Shown piece by piece: positions 59,365 through 64,000 of a stretch of 64,000 bases of DNA (positions are counted from its first letter, which is position 1; each line of letters opens with the position of its first letter). The DNA comes from Pleurotus djamor (taxonomy: Eukaryota > Basidiomycota > Agaricomycetes > Agaricales > Pleurotaceae). The position numbers were made by a program, and so were the translations under genes. A model generated the notes under the pieces. The model made no database searches. It was given only the letters and a program-made list of their open reading frames with translations, and had not been told where the DNA came from. Location of the stretch: NCBI GenBank assembly GCA_029747585.1, contig JAPEVF010000044.1, forward strand, positions 1 through 64,000, read 5' to 3'.

Positions 59365-60297
59365 TCAAGCCTGTGCTTCAGTAGTCGAGGGCTTGAAGGT
59401 TTTGGGTATTATAATTTCTTCACCGCTCGCCCTCTTCTCTCGCCACTCATTGACCCGCGACGTGATCAATCCCTCTCTCTTAGCCCGCCTCTCCGCGACC
59501 AATTTGAGAATCTGAGCTCTGTTGGAGATCAACGGACCTCTCCACTTCCAGCCTGGACTCTGCCTAGAGTCTGAGCGCGTCAACCTGAGCAACTCGTACT
59601 TTTGTTGCCATTCGGTCTGCTCGATACCGAACTTCTCCTCGATCCATTTCTCGCGATCCGCGCGTTCCTTTGGCTCCATATCCTCGATGCGCAGAGGGTA
59701 GTAGAAGGGGTCAACTAGACCGACGACGGCGCGCTTGAAAGTCTTAAAGCTCTTCGTCTTGTACGCCCCAGTGGCCGTACGGTACAGAGGTGAGCGGTAG
59801 ACGTCTGTACGGATGTAGGTCGTTTTAACGCCATATACGGAGAGCAGATAGGAACGAATATCGGTTTTTGTGATAGAAAGCGGGACACGGAACGTCGCTT
59901 CGAACGGATTGTAGGGTTTCCCAGGGGGTGTCTGGTTTCGAACGAGCCGGAAAATGATGTTCGGGAGGTAGATTTTCTGGCCAACAACTTCCGTGAGTTT
60001 CTTCCCCTTCCCGGACTGGCGTGTACGGACACCCCGAAGCCTCGAGCGGCGTTCATTGAGTGTTTTTATCCACTGAGAAGGAGATATCTCCTTCCCTGGT
60101 CGTCCGAGCTCTCCCTTCTGCAGCAGCCGTTCATAGCGTGCGGTTTCGGTTGGTGTAAAGTCTGACTTTTTGAGCTTGTAGCCAGCACGAGCACGGCGCA
60201 GACGGACTGCGCGCGGTGTAGAGGCCTCTCGCGCGACGAGAGCTGGGCCAGGGATTGTCGCGTAGAAGCGCCGGAACGATTGGCAGAGTGACTGCAT
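59365..60297 (-). CDS. Mitochondrial ribosomal protein uL23m
   Basis: A single-exon 310 aa protein of the uL23 family, mitochondrial large subunit, at the peptide exit tunnel. The first in-frame ATG gives MQSLCQSFRRFYATIPGPAL, a basic amphipathic mitochondrial presequence. The uL23 core follows: KIYLPNIIFRLVRNQTPP, NPFEATFRVPLSITKTDIRS, YLLSVYGVKTTYIRTDVYRS. A basic extension (PFYYPLRIEDMEPKERADREKW) typical of fungal uL23m comes next, then a helical C-terminus. The frame is open upstream of this ATG, but only with non-ATG codons. Divergent from the phosphate carrier gene. Confidence 0.9.
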   Translation of the reverse strand: MQSLCQSFRRFYATIPGPALVAREASTPRAVRLRRARAGYKLKKSDFTPTETARYERLLQKGELGRPGKEISPSQWIKTLNERRSRLRGVRTRQSGKGKKLTEVVGQKIYLPNIIFRLVRNQTPPGKPYNPFEATFRVPLSITKTDIRSYLLSVYGVKTTYIRTDVYRSPLYRTATGAYKTKSFKTFKRAVVGLVDPFYYPLRIEDMEPKERADREKWIEEKFGIEQTEWQQKYELLRLTRSDSRQSPGWKWRGPLISNRAQILKLVAERRAKREGLITSRVNEWREKRASGEEIIIPKTFKPSTTEAQA

Positions 60298-60822
60298 TGG
60301 TTTTTGGCGGAGCAAGTTGGCAGAACGCTCCTTGAAAAGCTGCCTGTCCAAATTCAGAACATATTCTCACGCTCAATGCTGGATTGTCGAGATGTTGAAT
60401 TTTCACTGCCGAGTCGACTACGCAAGCCACACAGCCGCGCATTTCCCTCCAATCTGTATCGATAATAAATAGTACAAGTTGGAGAAGGTAGGCCGTCTCC
60501 TTGCAGTACATGGAGGCAGCGTTGCGAGATAGGCAAACGGACGAAACGTAATCACGGACCGCCTTGGTCGCATGCGTCGGAGGATTGGCTCGGCGAATTG
60601 CGGAAGAAACCGCCAAAAAATTGCCCCCAAGCCGAGCTGGCAGCATCAAAAAGCGCGCTTCCAGGCTTTCCTCTCTACCACCACCACCACCTCCGCTTCA
60701 CCCAGCTCCCTCAGCTGCGTCTATAAGACTTGATCTAGGACAGGCGTTCCCAGTCAAGTTTCTTCCATCTCCATAGACACAAAAATCTCGTAGACGGTTT
60801 CGGTTTTTCTTCAAATCTAGAA
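60298..60822. promoter_or_regulatory. Divergent promoter of uL23m and phosphate carrier genes
   Basis: 525 bp between the two start codons of nuclear genes for mitochondrial proteins. A TATAAG at 60722-60727 lies ~100 bp upstream of the carrier ATG. Minus-strand open frames across it are extensions or shadows. Confidence 0.55.
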
Positions 60823-61947
60823 ATGTCGGCTTCTCCGGTTAAATGGGATTCCAGGTATGTCATTGTACTGAGATTCTAGCCTCGGAGAGCTGATTCTATG
60901 TCGTTGACGTTGTCAACTTTAGATTCGCTGGACCCGTCCCCCACGACACCTCTTACTACGCCAAGTGCATGCTTGGCGGTGCCCTCGCTTGCGGTGTTAC
61001 GCATGCCGGTATCACCCCGCTAGATGTTGTAAAATGTAACATGCAGGCAAGTTTTTCATAGTACATCTCTTTCAACATCTTATTCTTACACCCGTACTCA
61101 ACAGGTCAACCCCGCCAAGTACAAGGGTCTCGGTCCCGGTCTCAAGACCATCATTGCTGAGGAGGGTACCAAGGGTATCTGGAAAGGCTTCGGCCCTACC
61201 TTCGTCGGTTACTCGCTGCAGGGCATGTTCAAGTATGGTCTATATGAAGTGTTCAAGGACTTCTACTCCAACATGGCCGGCCAGGAAACCGCTGAAAAAT
61301 ACAAGCCCGCCATCTGGCTTGCCGGTTCCGCCTCTGCTGAGGTCTTCGCCGATATTGCCTTGTGCCCTCTCGAGATGACCAAGGTCAAGATCCAAACCAG
61401 CCCCAGCGGTACCTTCCCCGTCGCCTTCGGTGCTGCTCTTTCCAAGATGAGCGCGATGAAGGTTGAGACCCGTTACCCCTTCGGTTCCCTTGTGCCTTTG
61501 TGGTCACGACAAATCCCCTACACCATGGCCAAGTTCTTCTTCTTCGAGAAGATCGTCCAGCTCTTCTACACCCACGTCTTCACAGAGCCCAAGTCTAGCT
61601 ACAGCAAGGGTACCCAACTCGGTGTTACTTTCGCTTCTGGTTACCTTGCTGGTGTTGTTTGCGCTATCGTCTCCCACCCTGCCGATTCGCTCGTCTCCCT
61701 CCTCGGAAAGGCTGAGAACAAGGGCAAGAGCGTCGGAACCATTGCCAGTGAAGTCGGTATCAGCACTCTCGCCACCAAGGGCTTGGGTACTCGTGTCATC
61801 ATGATTGGTACTTTGACTGGTAAGCACATCTTTCCTACCATCAACTGTGACGCAGTTTGATCATCCAACGTTTGTCTAGGCTTCCAATGGTGGATCTACG
61901 ATTCGTTCAAGTCCGCTTTCGGTCTCGGAACAACTGGTGGCAAGTAA
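60823..61947 (+). CDS. Mitochondrial phosphate carrier
   Basis: An SLC25 family carrier that imports phosphate with protons across the inner mitochondrial membrane (Mir1/PiC type). Exons 60823-60854, 60923-61046, 61105-61819, 61880-61947; ~310 aa, normal. Three mitochondrial-carrier repeats are visible: PLDVVKCNMQ (first PxDxxK motif, with the phosphate-carrier CN), CPLEMTKVKIQT (second, PLEMTK) and HPADSLVSLLG (third, HPADS). These are the diagnostic variants of phosphate carriers. Also GLGPGLKTIIAEEG, GIWKGFGPTFVGYSLQGMFK and PLWSRQIPYTMAKFFFFEK. The second intron begins GCAAGT and ends CAG, a GC-AG intron. The encoded N-terminus is very short, as in fungal forms. Ends TTGGK-TAA. Confidence 0.95.
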
Positions 61948-63112
61948 AGAATTGAAGTTTATATAGTAAGCTCGCATTTCTCCGATAATCGATGCGATCG
62001 TTGACCATCCCTCGTTCGTAGGATTGAACGTACACGCAGTGAACTTATGTTTGTCTGCATGATGTTGTCATGAACACTCTCCATCGATTCGCTCTTTACT
62101 TTCGCTTTTGCTCCCCTTACATTATTAGTAGCTTCTCTCCTCCGGAATCCCCTCGTAGTATACACCCTCCGGTCTCCTCCCCAGACTTACACGTACCATA
62201 ATCAAGTCTTCGTTGCATCGCATCACTCCACTCCCTTTGCGTACACCCCCTCTGCTTGTTTGTGATACCGTATAGCCCTGGAAATTTCATCAGACGCTTT
62301 TAGAAATGGATGTTCGTAGCCGATGGCATACAGCACACCGTGCCAGGTTTTCCTAACGCCGTGGGTTGTTGTATGACATGGATGCGCTTCGACGTGGGAC
62401 TGCGTTAGAGCCCTCTTCCACTTGCACCCCCACCACCCTCGTACCCTGCACGAGCCTGCACGGTCCTCCGTCGACATTCCTTCGAGAGCATATGCTCATC
62501 TCGAGTGAAATGAAATCTACTCTGTTCGGTGACAGTAACAGGTTAGAGTCAAACGCATCCCTGAGGCTTGATGCCATTTTACATAGCGCTTAGTGTCCTT
62601 GAGGCATAGTTACTGGCACCGACGCTCAACCAACCACGGGATCGGCCGTTCGACCAGGATGGGCTCCTCGAGACTTCACCGATGTCGCATGGTAGCATTC
62701 CAAACATGAAAGACAAGGAGGAGGACGAAAAAGTCTGGTGAGTTATACATATATACTACAATATATCACTTATGAATACAAGGTCATGTTCAAGTTACAA
62801 CCATGAGTCTACTCGGTATAGTGGTACAGGTACGTACAGGCGACGCGGATATCTAAGAATGGTAAAGCAACGAACACATAGGTGGAGACGCAGCGAAGGC
62901 CTCCCTTTCGTCCTCAGCGACAAGCGAAGTCTCCAAAAAAACCAAGATACAAACCAAGAAACACAACCTCGCCACATCCGTCATCGGCCAAACTACAAAC
63001 CCACACCCATGCAAACCCTCATTTCCCCACATGCACCCCGAATCCGATCCCCGAGGTCCTATGGTTTGCATTCCTTGTCGCCTTTGATTTTCAAATCGTC
63101 GAAGGCAGCTGA
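61948..63112. other. 1.2 kb intergenic region
   Basis: Convergent 3' flanks of the phosphate carrier and BTB genes. Short frames on both strands show no splice pattern or family. AT-rich runs (ATACATATATACTAC) are near 62745-62765. Confidence 0.5.
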
Positions 63113-63949
63113 TCAAGGCAGTTTTTNAATTTGCCTGAGAGTGGCTGCCTTATCATAGTTCAATCCCCCACACCCTTCCTTCTGGCATCTCGCCAACCAA
63201 CACGCTTGAGCCTCCGGCCACGAAGCGAGATCCAAGCTGGCAATCCTATCTCCGAGGGGGCGTCTATCAATCTCGACAAACATGGCTGCTTTCAGCTCAC
63301 GCCATGAGTGGTTCTCCAGTTGCGTTACCCCGCAGCGGGAACAGTGGTATGGGTTGCTGTTTCCTGCTGTGAACCGTTCGGGGCTGTCGAGGAGTTCTTT
63401 GAAGAGATCTCGGCGGCGTCGGTGGAGATTGAGAAGGGGGACGAGGTGTCTTGATGAGAGGCGGGAAAGAAGGGGTTGATGCATGTCATCATGGAGGGAA
63501 AGGGTGAGGGTGTACTGGGAAGCTAGCTTGGCTTCGTCTTCCCAGTCGAAATGGGTGGCAATGAGGTATACGCGGAGTGATTCAGTGAGGAATTGGGGGG
63601 AGGTGATGGAAGTGCGTATGATGTCTTGAGGCCCCTGAGCATCCCACTTCTCTGCGAGAGTGAGGACGTCTTCAAGGTCTTCAAGGCAGCTCCACTTGGG
63701 TATGGCCAGCCCATGGATCATGCAGAGAAGCTTTTCCAGAACCTTGTCGTGTTCGTATATCGGCAAAGGGTCCGTAGGCCTCGTTTCACTTTCTGAACAA
63801 AGTTTCTGAGGCAAACTAAACATGGTGCGGAAGAGACCGCAAGTCGTCCTGAGGGTGTATGAATAGACGCGATATAAGGTTCCCTCGATTGAACGCAGGA
63901 CGACATCAGCGTCAGGGAAAGCGAATTGGGGGTGATATCCACGATCCAT
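63113..63949 (-). CDS. BTB/POZ domain protein
   Basis: A single-exon frame of 278 aa. The N-terminal BTB/POZ fold is recognisable: FPDADVVLRSIEGTLYRVYS, TLRTTCGLFRTMFSLP, IYEHDKVLEKLLCMIHG and LEDVLTLAEKWDAQGPQDII. This is the D(V/A)xLRSxDGxxFxVH...L..aS.xF.xMF pattern common in agaricomycete BTB families. The C-terminal part has paired cysteines (CSRCGVTQ, CWLARCQKEGCGG) that could bind zinc. Such proteins often act as oligomerisation or ubiquitin-ligase adaptors; the specific role is unknown. An N at 63127 makes the last codons unsure, and the final stop may be an artefact or an unspliced intron. Confidence 0.82.
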   Translation of the reverse strand: MDRGYHPQFAFPDADVVLRSIEGTLYRVYSYTLRTTCGLFRTMFSLPQKLCSESETRPTDPLPIYEHDKVLEKLLCMIHGLAIPKWSCLEDLEDVLTLAEKWDAQGPQDIIRTSITSPQFLTESLRVYLIATHFDWEDEAKLASQYTLTLSLHDDMHQPLLSRLSSRHLVPLLNLHRRRRDLFKELLDSPERFTAGNSNPYHCSRCGVTQLENHSWRELKAAMFVEIDRRPLGDRIASLDLASWPEAQACWLARCQKEGCGGLNYDKAATLRQIXKLP

Positions 63950-64000
63950 TTGTTGGGATGAAGCTGAAGAGGGACAAGTTGATATTGATGACGAGGAGGG

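Noticed and set aside
60131..60649. 172 aa minus-strand frame across the uL23m promoter
   Set aside because: It overlaps the uL23m coding region in another frame and lacks any family signal.
62223..62593. Overlapping open frames on both strands after the phosphate carrier
   Set aside because: Neither strand shows splice structure or a recognisable family, and they overlap each other.

Overview
The window reads as nuclear DNA of a mushroom-forming basidiomycete (Agaricomycetes). Genes are split by many 45-65 nt GT-AG introns with short CTNAY-type branch sites. The gene families are typical of that class: a STE3-type pheromone receptor, a DUF6534-like membrane protein, acid sphingomyelinase-like phosphodiesterases, a GH16 laminarinase, a BTB protein and a Ser/Gly-rich single-pass membrane protein. 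Scattered Ns show a draft assembly. I cannot name the species.

Layout. 1-15.5 kb is gene-poor. The first ~2 kb is low-complexity (pyrimidine tracts, short tandem repeats). After that there are only weak coding traces (about 7.1-7.8 kb and 12.7 kb, minus strand) and the orphan 3' end of a short-chain dehydrogenase gene (9867-10097). 15.5-31.3 kb holds a malic enzyme (+), a Ser/Gly-rich membrane protein (-), a full-length ABCC/MRP transporter (-), a small gene of a type I recall as multi-copy in agaricomycetes (+), and the DNA primase small subunit (-). A ~350 bp direct repeat carrying the primase 3' end lies on both sides of the small gene.

32.4-41.6 kb carries secreted hydrolases: two tandem acid sphingomyelinase-like genes and a GH16 endo-beta-glucanase. 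Between them are a U6 snRNA gene (-) and a 222 bp terminal-inverted-repeat element. 42.1-45.6 kb is pheromone-receptor territory: a truncated STE3 copy, a phosphotransferase gene (-), and a complete STE3-type receptor. I found no pheromone precursor (CaaX) gene near them. 46.4-50.2 kb is a transposon-marked stretch with two copies of a ~415 bp Tc1/mariner-type MITE in opposite orientation, a solitary end, and a damaged small cysteine-containing gene.

50.3-55.5 kb is the most unusual part. A divergent gene pair shares a ~610 bp intergenic region. The minus-strand partner (535 aa) has the layout of TULIP-fold P47/OrfX-like proteins. The plus-strand partner (925 aa) is unrecognised, with a Gly-rich beta-like N-terminal part, a long helical middle with a hydrophobic segment, and a beta-rich C-terminus. 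Together they are the best candidate for an undescribed two-component system; function is not established.

55.7-64 kb returns to ordinary genes: a DUF6534-like membrane protein, a secreted twin-domain jelly-roll protein, mitochondrial ribosomal protein uL23m and the mitochondrial phosphate carrier (divergent pair, both mitochondrial), and a BTB/POZ protein.
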